A DNA stretch of 64,000 bases from Pseudonocardia sp. MH-G8 (GCF_002262885.1 NZ_NKYF01000009.1:62001-126000), one strand, 5' to 3'; positions 16,608 to 25,817 are shown, counted from the stretch's first letter. Numbers and translations are program-made. The notes: generated from the sequence alone by a model not told the origin.

Positions 16608-17842
16608 TCCCGCACCCCACTCGCCCTCGTGATCGCTTCCTCGTCCATCCCCAGCAGCTCCCCGAGCACCTCGGCCGTGTGCTCGCCGAGGTCGGGGCCG
16701 ACGCTGCGCACCGGCAGCGACGCGTCGCCGATCACCGGGACGATCCCCGGGAAGCCGACCTCGCGCGGCTCGCCGTCCCCGGTGTCGACCGGCAGGTACT
16801 GGATCATGTTGCGGGCCCGGTACTGCTCGTCCACCACGATGTCGGCCGCCGTGTAGACGGGGCCCGCCGGCACACCGGCCGCGTCGAGGGCGGCGAGCAC
16901 CTCCGCGCGGGGCAGCGACCCGGTCCAGGCGCCGATCGCGTCGTCGAGCCGGTCGCGCTGGGCCCAGCGTCCCGCGTTGGTGGCGAGATCGGGGTCCTCG
17001 GCGAGCCCGGGCCGCCCGATCACGGCGGTCAGGCGGCGGAAGATGGCGTCCGCGTTGCCGGCGATGATCACGCTCGTGCCGTCCGCGCACGGGTAGGCGT
17101 TGGAGGGCGCGATCCCCTCCATCCGTCCGCCGGAGCGCGTGCGGTTGACGCCGTGGGCGAGGTGGTCGGGGACCAGCGACTCCATCATCGACAGGATCGC
17201 CTCGTTCAGCGCGACGTCGACGACCCGCTCGCTGAGTGCCGGCGCACCCGTGGTGCCGCCGCGGCGGGCCTCGCGCTGGAAGAGCCCCATCACGGCACCG
17301 AAGCCCGCGTAGAGGCCCGCGATCGAGTCGCCGATCGACACCCCCACCCGCGACGGCGGCCGGTCGGGGTCGCCGACGAGCTCGCGCAGCCCACCGACGG
17401 CCTCCGCGACCGCGGCGAACCCCGGCCGCTGCGCCAGCGGGCCGGTCTGGCCGAACGCCGACACCCGCACGATGACCAGCTCCGGGTTGGCGGCGTCGAG
17501 CACCTCGGGGCCGAGGCCCCACTTCTCCAGCGTGCCCGGGCGGAAGTTCTCCAGCAGGACGTCGCAGTGGCGCACGAGGTCGAGCGCCGCGTCGCGGCCC
17601 TCGGGGGAGCGCAGGTCGAGGGTGATGGACTTCTTCCCGCGGTTGATCGTGCGGTAGAGCATCGAGGTCGACCCGCTGTAGAGCCGCCAGCCGCGCAGCT
17701 CGTCACCGGTGCCGGGGCGCTCGACCTTGATCACCTCGGCACCGAAGTCGGCGAGCAGCCGCCCGGCCGTCGGTGCGGCGATGTAGTTGCCGAGTTCGAG
17801 CACCCGCACTCCCCGCAGGGGCTGGATCGGGCCTTCGTCCAC
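16604..17842 (-). CDS. CaiB/BaiF class III CoA transferase (module 2)
   Basis: A 412-residue CoA transferase: GVRVLELGNYIAAPTAGRLL start, LLENFRPGTL, and catalytic Asp172 in SIGDSIAG. It overlaps the following lyase gene by four bases, so the two are translationally coupled. It shares only family-level similarity with the CoA transferase at 6207-7421, so it is not a recent duplicate. It is preceded in the operon by the remains of a GntP-type permease that probably imported its substrate. Confidence 0.93.
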   Translation of the reverse strand: MDEGPIQPLRGVRVLELGNYIAAPTAGRLLADFGAEVIKVERPGTGDELRGWRLYSGSTSMLYRTINRGKKSITLDLRSPEGRDAALDLVRHCDVLLENFRPGTLEKWGLGPEVLDAANPELVIVRVSAFGQTGPLAQRPGFAAVAEAVGGLRELVGDPDRPPSRVGVSIGDSIAGLYAGFGAVMGLFQREARRGGTTGAPALSERVVDVALNEAILSMMESLVPDHLAHGVNRTRSGGRMEGIAPSNAYPCADGTSVIIAGNADAIFRRLTAVIGRPGLAEDPDLATNAGRWAQRDRLDDAIGAWTGSLPRAEVLAALDAAGVPAGPVYTAADIVVDEQYRARNMIQYLPVDTGDGEPREVGFPGIVPVIGDASLPVRSVGPDLGEHTAEVLGELLGMDEEAITRASGVRE

Positions 17843-17898
17843 TTGCGTCCTTCCTGGGATCTCCGACGTCGACGGGCGCTGCGGCTACACGACTGCGG

Positions 17899-18805
17899 CT
17901 ACACGACGAGGCTCAGCGGCAGGATGAGCAGGATCGCGACCACCGACGCCACCGAGCAGGTCTTGAGGGTGCCACGGGTCGTCTGGCCCATGAGTGACTG
18001 GAGCAGCCTGGTGCGGCCCCGTCGCGGTCTCGGTCTCGGTCACGGTGGCGGTCTCGGTGGCGGTGGCGGGCCCGGTCGCGCCGGCCGGGGAGGCGGCTTC
18101 CGGCCGCGGGCCGTCGTGGCCGGAGGCGTCGCCGTCGTCGTCCGGCCCGGCGGCGTCCGCGCTGCCCTCGTCCTTGGCGGGGTCCCACCAGCCCTTCCGG
18201 AACACGAAGGACATGATCGCCACGGCGATGATCACCGTCGGCACCACGAGGAGCAGGCCGAAGACCAGCATCCGGCCGAGCGGGACGCCGAGGAGCCCGG
18301 CCAGCGCGAGCGTGCCGACGCCGGGGACCATCAGCACGATCCCGCATTCGAGCCCGATGGCCAGCGCGGTGGCCATGCGCGCGGTGCCGAGGCGGCCGAT
18401 CCGCGGTGCGAGGTTGCGGGCGAGCGGTGCGGAGATGACGAGCAGCACGTCGAGGTAGATCGACTGGAGCGCGGTCGCGATCGTGACGGACATGGCGTAG
18501 GGCATCCGCTTCGGCCCGAACACCCGCAGGAGCATCGCGACCAGGCGCTCGATGGCGCCGATCTCCTGCAGGATCGCGCCGGTCAGCACGCCGAAGGCGA
18601 TCAGGAGCCCGACCTCGGCCATGATGTCGCCGAAGCCGCCGGTGAACGCCTCGACGGTGCCGTCGACGCCGAGCCCGGTGCTGAGCCCCAGGTAGGCCGA
18701 CCCCAGCACGAGCGCGACGACGGGGTTGAGCTTGAAGCGGACGATCAACAGGACCACCGCCAGCACGGCGACCCCGGTATTGATCAGTATCGCGGTGTCG
18801 GACAA
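17899..18805 (-). pseudogene. Decayed GntP-family permease (internal deletion plus frameshift)
   Basis: Residues 1 to about 210 match the N-terminal half of GntP/gluconate-type symporters (membrane segments up to FVFRKGWWDP). An acidic then T/E/A-rich linker follows, and the frame ends at 17885. In another frame, stopping at 17899, the sequence reads LMGQTTRGTLKTCSVASVV and then a last membrane helix, which is how GntP proteins end. About 170-200 residues of the second half are missing between these parts, and the join falls in a low-complexity stretch of CGGTCT/CGGTGG repeats (18020-18065). An active transporter is unlikely. A long acidic loop could be native, but the two-frame end argues for decay or an assembly error. 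Confidence 0.7.
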
Positions 18806-18990
18806 CGGCGCGTTCTCCTCTACGGGTGCTCGGCGGTGAGCGGAGCGAGGTGTCGACGGCTGCCGGCCGATGACCGGTCGAGCCCAGGCGGCTCACCATA
18901 CGAACACGCATCCATGATGTGGGCAATGTGACCTGTGGGACGACGCCGGCGATGGCGTCCGCGAGCGCCACACCGAGCAGGGCTACGCGA
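18806..18990. other. Intergenic stretch without a recognised gene
   Basis: 185 bases upstream of the permease remnant and downstream of the NAD(P)-binding gene. I see no convincing ORF, hairpin or repeat. It should contain the promoter of the GntP/CoA-transferase operon, but no clear -35/-10 pair stands out. Confidence 0.4.
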
Positions 18991-19746
18991 TCACGTTCCT
19001 GGCGCGCGACCGAGGAACTCGACGAACGTGATCCGCCCGCGCTCGCGGTGGGCCGCGAGGTTCGCACCGGATCGGAACCCGCGAACCACGGCCCCGGGGA
19101 CCCGCACCCGCAGTACGGGGCGCCGCCTACCGCGCACCGCCAGCCAGACACCTGCGAGCTCGCCCATCGACAGCACCTCCGGACCCCCGAGATCGGGCGC
19201 CCGTCCCGCGGGCTTCCCGGCAGCCAGCGTGGCGAGCCGCTCCGCGAGGTCCCGCACGTCCACGGGTTGGAAGCGGACGTCCGCAGGCACCGGGAGTACC
19301 GGGAGCCACGACGTGTAGCAGAAGATCGTGTCGAGCAGGTCGTGGAACTGCGTGGCGCGCTGGATCGTCCACGGCAGCCCGGAGGAGGTGACCAGGTCCT
19401 CGACGGCCACCTTCTGCCGGTAGTAGCCCAACGAGATCCGGTCCGCGCCCACGATCGAGACGACGATCAGATGGGGGTGGGAACCGGTCCGGCGCACCGC
19501 CCGCAGGAGGTTCGCCGTGGCAGCGACGTCGTGCCCCGGGCGGGTGGCGGCGTGCAGGACCACCGACGCGCCGCGCACCGCGTCGTCGAGGCCGGCACCG
19601 GTGTCGAGATCACCGACGGTCCGCCCGGGTCCCGCCCGCCTGCTGAGCACCCGCGGTTCGCGGCCGGCGTCGCGCAGCCGTGCCACCACGGCCCGGCCCA
19701 GGGTGCCGGTCCCGCCGGTCACCACGATCGTGCCGTCCGTCGTCAC
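18991..19746 (-). CDS. NAD(P)-binding SDR/NmrA-like protein
   Basis: A 251-residue atypical short-chain dehydrogenase. It opens with IVVTGGTGTLGRAVVARL, the nucleotide-binding loop of extended/atypical SDRs, and contains YYRQKVAVEDLV in place of a strict YxxxK pair. The end ITFVEFLG is typical. The GTG start at 19746 overlaps the stop of the SRPBCC gene (GTGA). Such proteins act as oxidoreductases or redox-sensing regulators; the substrate is unknown. Pairing with an SRPBCC protein suggests handling of a hydrophobic small molecule (inference). Confidence 0.88.
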   Translation of the reverse strand: MTTDGTIVVTGGTGTLGRAVVARLRDAGREPRVLSRRAGPGRTVGDLDTGAGLDDAVRGASVVLHAATRPGHDVAATANLLRAVRRTGSHPHLIVVSIVGADRISLGYYRQKVAVEDLVTSSGLPWTIQRATQFHDLLDTIFCYTSWLPVLPVPADVRFQPVDVRDLAERLATLAAGKPAGRAPDLGGPEVLSMGELAGVWLAVRGRRRPVLRVRVPGAVVRGFRSGANLAAHRERGRITFVEFLGRAPGT

Positions 19747-20243
19747 GGCGCCGCGCGCACCGAGGCGTCCCGGAAGCGCTGGAGGGTGGTGCGCATGCCC
19801 TGCCGGTTGCGTGCGGCCCGCTGCTCGGGCGGTGTGCCGGTGAAGGCCCGGCCCAGCACCTCGACGACGCGGCCGCGCCATCCGCCGCCGCGGTGGTCGG
19901 CCCAGTACTCGGTGAGCAGGGTCGCGCCGTCGGCGGTGGTGAGGCGGTAGCCCCAGCGCGCAACCGGGAGCCCGAACGTCGTGACGTCGAACGCGAACTC
20001 CCGGCCGGGTACCGCGACGACGATCCGGCAGGTGGTGAACCAGAGGAAGGGCCCGCTCCGGTTGACGCCGACGAAGCGCTGCCCGAACCGCCAGACGGCG
20101 ACGACCTCCGGGCTCCACTCCCGCATCCGCCGCACGTCGGAGATCGCCGCGTAGACGTCCTGCGGCGGCAGCGGCACCAGCAGGGACTCCTCGATGCTCC
20201 CGGTCGGGCCGCTGATCGGCTCGGGCGTCACGGGCGCGGGCAT
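19743..20243 (-). CDS. SRPBCC family (polyketide cyclase-like) protein
   Basis: A 166-residue protein of the START/Bet v1-like fold: SIEESLLVPLPPQDVYAAIS at the start of the fold, MREWSPEVVAVW, and a hydrophobic cavity pattern to about residue 150. It starts at ATG 20243 with GAGGAG six bases upstream. It overlaps the following SDR gene by four bases. It probably binds a lipid or aromatic ligand; no enzymatic residues can be assigned. Confidence 0.85.
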   Translation of the reverse strand: MPAPVTPEPISGPTGSIEESLLVPLPPQDVYAAISDVRRMREWSPEVVAVWRFGQRFVGVNRSGPFLWFTTCRIVVAVPGREFAFDVTTFGLPVARWGYRLTTADGATLLTEYWADHRGGGWRGRVVEVLGRAFTGTPPEQRAARNRQGMRTTLQRFRDASVRAAP

Positions 20244-20253
20244 CGTCTCCTCC

Positions 20254-21942
20254 TCAGCCCAGGTGGTGCAGCTGCGTGAGCGGCAGGGTCGCGGCGTGGT
20301 GCAGCGGGATCTCCCGCCCGTCCACGCGCACGGGAACCGGCTCGGGCGCCACCTCGACCTGCGGGGTGGCGGTGTTGTGCAGCATGTCCGCGCAGCCCAG
20401 GCCGCGACTGCCCGAGATGGGGGAGTAGGTGCGCCCCGCGGGCAGCGCCGCACGGGCCTCGGCGTCGTCGAGGCAGGCACCGGCGACGAACACGTGCGCG
20501 AGTCGTCCCGGCGCCGCCCCGTGGCCGCCGTAGAACGCGCGCATCCGGCGGGGCTGGGTGAGCCGGGTGGAGCCCGAACCCGAGCCGGCGGCGCCCCAGG
20601 CCACGAAGCCGGACTTGATCACCAGCTCCGGTTGGGCGCCGAACCAGGCCGGGTTCCACAGCACGATGTCGGCCAGGCGTCCTGGCAGCAGCGAGCCGAC
20701 GTGCCCCGCGATCCCGTGCGCGACGGCCGGGTTGGCGGTGAGCTTGGCCAGGTAGCGCAGGACGCGGGCGTTGTTCGCGACGTCCGGGCCGACCTCGCCG
20801 GCCAGCGTGGCCTGCACGGACGCGAGCTGCCAGGTGCGCCGCGCGCTCTCGGCGATGCGGCCCATGCCCAGCGCGTCGGAGTTGACGATGCTGATCGCAC
20901 CCAGGTCGTGCAGGTGGTTCTCCGCGGAGATCGCGTGCTCGCGGATGCGGCTCTGCGCGATCTGCGTGTCGCTGGGCAGCAGGGCGTGGCCGCGGTGCAC
21001 GGTGAGCGTCATCGGGCCCAGCTCCGCCACGGTGGACGTCGTGAGCGGCAGCGTCGGCGTGGTCGAGCTGGTGAGCACGTTCTCCCGCGAGACGATCGAG
21101 AGCAGGTCGGGGTGCCCGCCGCCGCCCTCCACGTGGTAGGCGTGCACGGTGCGCCCGCCCACGGCGTCGAGGGTGTCGGCCAGGTAGCCGGACTCGTTGA
21201 GCGTGTCGGTGTGCAGGGCCACCGGCAGGTCCGCGGCCTCGGCGACGCCGAGGCAGGTGTCGATGGCGGCCGGCGTGGCGCCCCAGTCCTCGTGCACCTT
21301 GAACCCGCCGCACCCGGCGAGCACGGACTGCTCCAGCAGCGCCGGTGACGTGGACGAGCCGCGGGCCAGGAACGCCGCGTTGATCGGCACGTCCGCCCAC
21401 CCGGCGATGAGGTTGTGCAGGTTGTACTCCGGGTTCGCGCCGACGTCCCACACGCCGCCGATGCCCATCCCGACGATCGTCGTGACGCCCGCCGACAGCG
21501 CCGCGGCGGCGAGGTCGGCGTTGGACAGGTGCACGTGCGAGTCGACGATGCCGGGCGTGGCGATCAGGCCCTCGCCGGTGATCATCGCGGTGTGCGCGTC
21601 GACCTCGAGCTGCACGCCGTCGAGCACGTCGGGGTTGCCCGCGCGCCCGACGCCGACGACCCGGCCGTCCTTGATGCCGATGTTGGTCTTGCGGATCCCG
21701 AGCACCGGGTCCAGCAGCACCACGCCGAGCACCACCATGTCCAGGGCGCTCGCGCGGTCGGCGGAGCTGGAGACGAGCGCGCCGTGCCGGGCCGTCTTGC
21801 CGCAGCCGCCGAGCAGCTCCTCCCCGGGCTCGGTGTCGTCGGCCTCCACCTCGACCCACAGGTCGGTGTCGGCGAGCCGGATCCGGTCGCCCGTGGTCGG
21901 GCCGTAGACGCGGGCGTAGGTCCCGCGGTCGACGATCGTCAT
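20254..21942 (-). CDS. ureC: Urease alpha subunit-like amidohydrolase, flap Cys missing
   Basis: A 562-residue protein of full UreC length. Nickel-site residues are kept: His136 and His138 (SHVH), carbamylated Lys215 (GGFKVHEDW), His217, His244 (ALHTD), His270 and Asp356 (NSDALGMGR). The mobile-flap Cys (319 in Klebsiella) aligns with Val315 in LTVHRGH; the next His is kept. The gene overlaps the UreA-UreB fusion by four bases. No ureD/E/F/G accessory genes are near. Streptomyces carries a similar second urease-like pair without accessory genes. Urea hydrolysis is possible but another C-N substrate is equally so. Confidence 0.9.
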   Translation of the reverse strand: MTIVDRGTYARVYGPTTGDRIRLADTDLWVEVEADDTEPGEELLGGCGKTARHGALVSSSADRASALDMVVLGVVLLDPVLGIRKTNIGIKDGRVVGVGRAGNPDVLDGVQLEVDAHTAMITGEGLIATPGIVDSHVHLSNADLAAAALSAGVTTIVGMGIGGVWDVGANPEYNLHNLIAGWADVPINAAFLARGSSTSPALLEQSVLAGCGGFKVHEDWGATPAAIDTCLGVAEAADLPVALHTDTLNESGYLADTLDAVGGRTVHAYHVEGGGGHPDLLSIVSRENVLTSSTTPTLPLTTSTVAELGPMTLTVHRGHALLPSDTQIAQSRIREHAISAENHLHDLGAISIVNSDALGMGRIAESARRTWQLASVQATLAGEVGPDVANNARVLRYLAKLTANPAVAHGIAGHVGSLLPGRLADIVLWNPAWFGAQPELVIKSGFVAWGAAGSGSGSTRLTQPRRMRAFYGGHGAAPGRLAHVFVAGACLDDAEARAALPAGRTYSPISGSRGLGCADMLHNTATPQVEVAPEPVPVRVDGREIPLHHAATLPLTQLHHLG

Positions 21943-22517
21943 GCCCCTCCTCCGATCCGCACGACCTCCACCTGGAGCTCGGCGTCCGGCTCGATGCGCA
22001 GCGCCGTGCCCGCCGGGACGTCGAGCCGGAACCGTCCGTCGCCGGAGAGCTGCACCTGCACGGCCGGGTTGAGCTGGTCGAGCGGCACGTGCGAGGACAC
22101 CCAGACCGGCAGCTCGCCGGTGTTGCGCAGCAGCGCGGTGGCCCGTTCGCGGCCGGGCGCCAGCTCGATCCCGCCCTCGCCGGTGCGTACCGAGCCCGGC
22201 CCTTCCAGGGGAGGTTCCCCGAACGGCGCGTCGACGTGCACGAGCACGCTGCCGTGCGGGAACAGGGCCTCCACCTGCAGCGCGGGTACGGCGGCGGGTA
22301 CGCCCTCGACGAGCTGCCCGGGGGAGACCACCTTCCGGGACCGGGTGACGACCTCCTCGTAGGGCACGCCGTCCCAGGCCAGCTCGCAGATCTCGTCGCA
22401 GACCAGGGCGACGGCGTCGGGTGCGCCCAGCCGGGCGCCGCGCGCGAGCCGCCTGCGGGCCAGGTCAGCGCCCGCGGCGAGCACGAGCCGCTCGTGTTCG
22501 CGGGGGGTCAGGTGCAT
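21939..22517 (-). CDS. ureAB: Fused urease gamma-beta subunit, shortened beta part
   Basis: A 192-residue fusion. Residues 1 to about 100 are UreA (MHLTPREHERLVLAAGADLA, LVEGVPAAVPALQVEALFP). Residues about 115-192 are UreB-like (GIELAPGRERATALLRNTGE, RLDVPAGTALRIEP) but stop before the usual conserved end of UreB and lack its HYHF motif (SSHVPLDQ). ATG 22517 fits the family start MxLTPRE better than an ATG twelve bases earlier. Divergent from the molybdenum hydroxylase operon. It forms the structural partner of the UreC-like protein. Confidence 0.88.
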   Translation of the reverse strand: MHLTPREHERLVLAAGADLARRRLARGARLGAPDAVALVCDEICELAWDGVPYEEVVTRSRKVVSPGQLVEGVPAAVPALQVEALFPHGSVLVHVDAPFGEPPLEGPGSVRTGEGGIELAPGRERATALLRNTGELPVWVSSHVPLDQLNPAVQVQLSGDGRFRLDVPAGTALRIEPDAELQVEVVRIGGGA

Positions 22518-22675
22518 GGCCGCCAGCATGCGGGTTGGGGGAGCACCGGGAAAGCGGGGGGCCGGGCGTGCCGTTCCTGCCCAATGGGTGGGGATGTCGC
22601 CGAAGTGGGCACTTCCCTCCCGCGGTGATCCATATCACGCTGTGGTGCATCCCGTCGATGCATGGAGGGCCCACG

Positions 22676-25069
22676 ATGACCCAGACCGAGACGCCGGGCG
22701 CCGCCCCCTTCGTCGGCCGCAGCGTGCCCCGCCGCGAGGACGCCGCCCTGATCACCGGGAACGCCACGTGGACCGATGACATCGTGCTGCCGGGCACGCT
22801 GCACATGGCGGTGTTGCGCAGCCCGCTCGCGCATGCCCGGATCGTCGGGATCGACGCCGGGCCGGCCCGCGCGCTGCCCGGCGTGGTCGCGGTGTTCACC
22901 GGCGAGGACCTGGCCGAGGAGTTCGCGATCGGGCTGCCCTGCGGCTGGCCGGTCACCGAGGACATCAAGATCCCCGACCACCCGCCGCTGGCGCGCGGCG
23001 AGGTCAACCACGTCGGTGACGGCGTGGCGGTCGTGCTCGCCACCGACCCGCGCACGGCGCAGGAGGCGCTCGGGCTCGTCGAGGTCGACTACGCGCCGCT
23101 GCCCGCCGTCGTGGACATCGAGGCGGCCCTGGACCCCGGCTCCCCGCTCGTGCACGAGGAGCTGGGCACGAACCACTGCTACACGTGGCCGCTCGCGGTC
23201 GGCGACGTCGACGCCGCGTTCGCGCAGGCCGACGTCGTCGTCCGGGGCAGGTACCGGCAGCAGCGGGTGCTGCCCTCGGCGATGGAGCCGCGCGCGGTCG
23301 TGGTGAACCCGGAACCGGTGGGCGGCGCCTTCACCGTCTACACCTCCACCCAGGTACCGCACTTCGTGCGCGACCTGCTCGCGCTGATCTGCGGGGTCCC
23401 CGACACCCGGATCCGCGTCGTCGCCCCGGACGTCGGCGGCGGGTTCGGCTCCAAGCTCAACGTCTACGCCGAGGAGGCGCTCGCACTCGCGTTGGCGCGC
23501 CGGTTGCGCAAGCCGGTGAAGTGGACCGAGACGCGCTCGGAGAACCACGTCGCGACCACGCACGGCCGCGGCCAGATCCAGGAGATCGCGGTCGCCGCCA
23601 CCCGCGAGGGCAAGATCCTCGGGATGCGGGTGGAGCTGCTCGCGGACATGGGCGCCTACCTGCAGCTGCTCACCCCCGGGATCGCCGTGTTCGGTGCGTT
23701 CACCTACTGCGGCCTGTACGACTTCGGCGCCTACTCCTTCACGTGCAAGGGCGTGTTCACCAACCTCACGCCCACCGACGCCTACCGGGGCGCCGGCCGT
23801 TCCGAGGCCGCGTACGCCCACGAGCGGATCATGGACGACCTGGCCCGGGAGCTGGGGATGGATCCGGCGCAGGTCCGGCTGCGCAACCTGATGCCGCCGT
23901 TCTCGCAGCCGCGCACCGCGCCGTCGGGGGTCATGTACGACTCCGGCAACTACGAGGCCTGCATGCGCAAGGCCCTCGACCTCGCCGGGTACGAGGAGCT
24001 GCGGGCCGAGCAGCGCTCGCGCCGCGAGGCGGGCGACCCGGTGGCCCTGGGCATCGGCATCGGCAACTTCACCGAGAGCGGCGGGCTGTCGCCGTCGAAG
24101 GTCGCCGCCGGGGTGCGGCTGCAGAGCGGTGGCTGGGAGGCCGCCACCGTCCGGATGACGACGAGCGGGAAGGTCGAGGTCGTCACCGGCACCTCCCCGC
24201 ACGGGCAGGGCCACGAGACCGTGTGGGCGCAGATCGCGGCGGACGCGCTCGGGGTGCACCCCGACGACGTCGAGGTGCTGCACGGCGACACCGCCGTGGC
24301 ACCGTTCGGCCGCGACACCTACGGCTCGCGGAGCCTGCCCGTCGGCGGGGTGGCGGTGCACGTGGCGGCCGGCCGGGTGGCGGCCAAGGCCGCCGCGATC
24401 GCCGCGCACCTGCTGGAGGCGGCCGAGGACGACCTCGAGTTCCGTGGCGGCCGGTTCTCGGTGGCCGGCACGTCCGGGCCCGGGATCACGATCCAGGAGG
24501 TGGCGGCGGCCGCGTCGCTGGCGAACGACCTGCCCGAGGGCATGGAACCCAACCTCACCGCGGACCACCACTTCGACCCGCCGAACTTCACCTGGCCCTT
24601 CGGCACGCACATCTGCGTGGCCGAGGTCGACACGCAGACCGGGCGGGTCGCCATCCGCCGCTACGTCGCGGTGGACGACTGCGGGCCGATCGTCAACCCG
24701 GCCATCGTCGAGGGGCAGCTGCACGGCGGCATCGCCCAGGGCGTGGCCCAGGCGCTGTACGAGGAGGCGGGCCACGACGCCGCGGGCAACCCGACCACGG
24801 CCACGCTCGCGGACTACCGCATCCCTGCCGCCACGGACCTGCCCCACGTCACCCTGGACCAGACGGTGACCCCGTCGCCGACCAACCCGATGGGGGTGAA
24901 GGGGATCGGCGAGTCCGGGGCGATCGGCTCCTCGCCCGCCGTGGTGAACGCGGTGATCGACGCCGTCGCCCACCTGGGTGTGACCCACCTCGACATGCCG
25001 GTGACCCCCGAGCAGGTCTGGCGCGCGATCCGCGACGCGGGTCACACTGCCGGCACGCCTCGACACTGA
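22676..25069 (+). CDS. Molybdenum hydroxylase large subunit (xanthine/CO dehydrogenase family), without partner subunits
   Basis: A 797-residue molybdopterin-cytosine-dinucleotide-binding subunit. It has VGRSVPRREDAALITGNATW at the start, the form II-type active loop AYRGAGR (369-375; form I CO dehydrogenase would have AYRCSFR) and the catalytic Glu746 in GIGESGAIG. Enzymes of this family hydroxylate N-heterocycles or aldehydes and need an iron-sulfur and usually an FAD subunit; neither is encoded nearby. GGAGGG precedes the ATG by six bases. It is the first gene of an operon continuing into pxpA-accB-accC-pxpB-pxpC. Confidence 0.93.
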   Translation: MTQTETPGAAPFVGRSVPRREDAALITGNATWTDDIVLPGTLHMAVLRSPLAHARIVGIDAGPARALPGVVAVFTGEDLAEEFAIGLPCGWPVTEDIKIPDHPPLARGEVNHVGDGVAVVLATDPRTAQEALGLVEVDYAPLPAVVDIEAALDPGSPLVHEELGTNHCYTWPLAVGDVDAAFAQADVVVRGRYRQQRVLPSAMEPRAVVVNPEPVGGAFTVYTSTQVPHFVRDLLALICGVPDTRIRVVAPDVGGGFGSKLNVYAEEALALALARRLRKPVKWTETRSENHVATTHGRGQIQEIAVAATREGKILGMRVELLADMGAYLQLLTPGIAVFGAFTYCGLYDFGAYSFTCKGVFTNLTPTDAYRGAGRSEAAYAHERIMDDLARELGMDPAQVRLRNLMPPFSQPRTAPSGVMYDSGNYEACMRKALDLAGYEELRAEQRSRREAGDPVALGIGIGNFTESGGLSPSKVAAGVRLQSGGWEAATVRMTTSGKVEVVTGTSPHGQGHETVWAQIAADALGVHPDDVEVLHGDTAVAPFGRDTYGSRSLPVGGVAVHVAAGRVAAKAAAIAAHLLEAAEDDLEFRGGRFSVAGTSGPGITIQEVAAAASLANDLPEGMEPNLTADHHFDPPNFTWPFGTHICVAEVDTQTGRVAIRRYVAVDDCGPIVNPAIVEGQLHGGIAQGVAQALYEEAGHDAAGNPTTATLADYRIPAATDLPHVTLDQTVTPSPTNPMGVKGIGESGAIGSSPAVVNAVIDAVAHLGVTHLDMPVTPEQVWRAIRDAGHTAGTPRH

Positions 25070-25083
25070 CGGGAGGGCACGCG

Positions 25084-25806
25084 ATGGTGGCGATCAACTG
25101 TGACATGGGCGAGGCATTCAGCATCTACCGCTGCGGTGACGACGAGGGCCTGATGCCCCTGATCACCCTCGCCAACGTGGCCTGCGGGTTCCACGCCTCC
25201 GACCCGCGGGTGATGCGGCGGACGGTCGCGCTCGCGAAGGAGCACGGCGTGCGGGTGGGCGCGCACCCGTCGCTGCCCGACCGCGAGGGCTTCGGGCGCC
25301 GCGAGATGGCGATGGAACGCGACGAGCTGACCGCGGCCGTGATCTACCAGATCGGCGCGCTCACCGGGTTCCTGCGCGAGCAGGGCATGGAACTGCACCA
25401 CATCAAGCCGCACGGCGCGCTGTACGGGATGGCGTCGCGCGACGAACAGGTCGCCGCAGCGGTGGCGGATGCCGCCGCGACCTTCGGCGTGCCGCTGATG
25501 GGGATGGCGGGCACCGTGCACGAGCGCGTGTGGGGCGCGAGCCCGGGCGGGTTCCTGTCCGAGTACTACGCCGACCTCGACTACCGACCCGACGGCTCGC
25601 TGATCATCACCCGCGAGCACGCGGCGTTCGACCCCGCGTCGTCGGCGCGGAAGGCGGTGCGCGCCGTCACCGAGGGCATCGCCACCGCCGTCGACGGCAC
25701 GGAGATCCCGGTTCGCGCCGACTGCGTCTGCGTGCACTCCGACACCCCGAACGCCGTCGACCTCGCCAAGGCCGTGCACGAAGCGCTGCGCCCCCACCTG
25801 AACTGA
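25084..25806 (+). CDS. pxpA: 5-oxoprolinase subunit A (LamB/YcsF family)
   Basis: A 240-residue protein with the family blocks NCDMGEAF, GFHASDPRVM, GAHPSLPDREGFGRR and HHIKPHGALYG. PxpA with PxpB and PxpC forms the ATP-dependent prokaryotic 5-oxoprolinase, which opens the lactam ring of 5-oxoproline to glutamate. It starts 14 bases after the molybdenum hydroxylase gene behind GGAGGG. Here it is joined by a biotin carrier and a biotin carboxylase, which suggests a carboxylation-linked variant on this or another cyclic amide (inference). Confidence 0.93.
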   Translation: MVAINCDMGEAFSIYRCGDDEGLMPLITLANVACGFHASDPRVMRRTVALAKEHGVRVGAHPSLPDREGFGRREMAMERDELTAAVIYQIGALTGFLREQGMELHHIKPHGALYGMASRDEQVAAAVADAAATFGVPLMGMAGTVHERVWGASPGGFLSEYYADLDYRPDGSLIITREHAAFDPASSARKAVRAVTEGIATAVDGTEIPVRADCVCVHSDTPNAVDLAKAVHEALRPHLN

Positions 25807-25817
25807 TTGGAGTCCGA

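Noticed and set aside
18891..18990. Fragment of another gene upstream of the NAD(P)-binding protein
   Set aside because: One minus-strand frame stays open and reads plausibly for about 40 residues, but it has no start, no domain match and no continuation.
20254..22517. Ordinary nickel urease operon
   Set aside because: No accessory genes, UreB end and HYHF motif missing, and flap Cys replaced. It is reported as an atypical urease instead.
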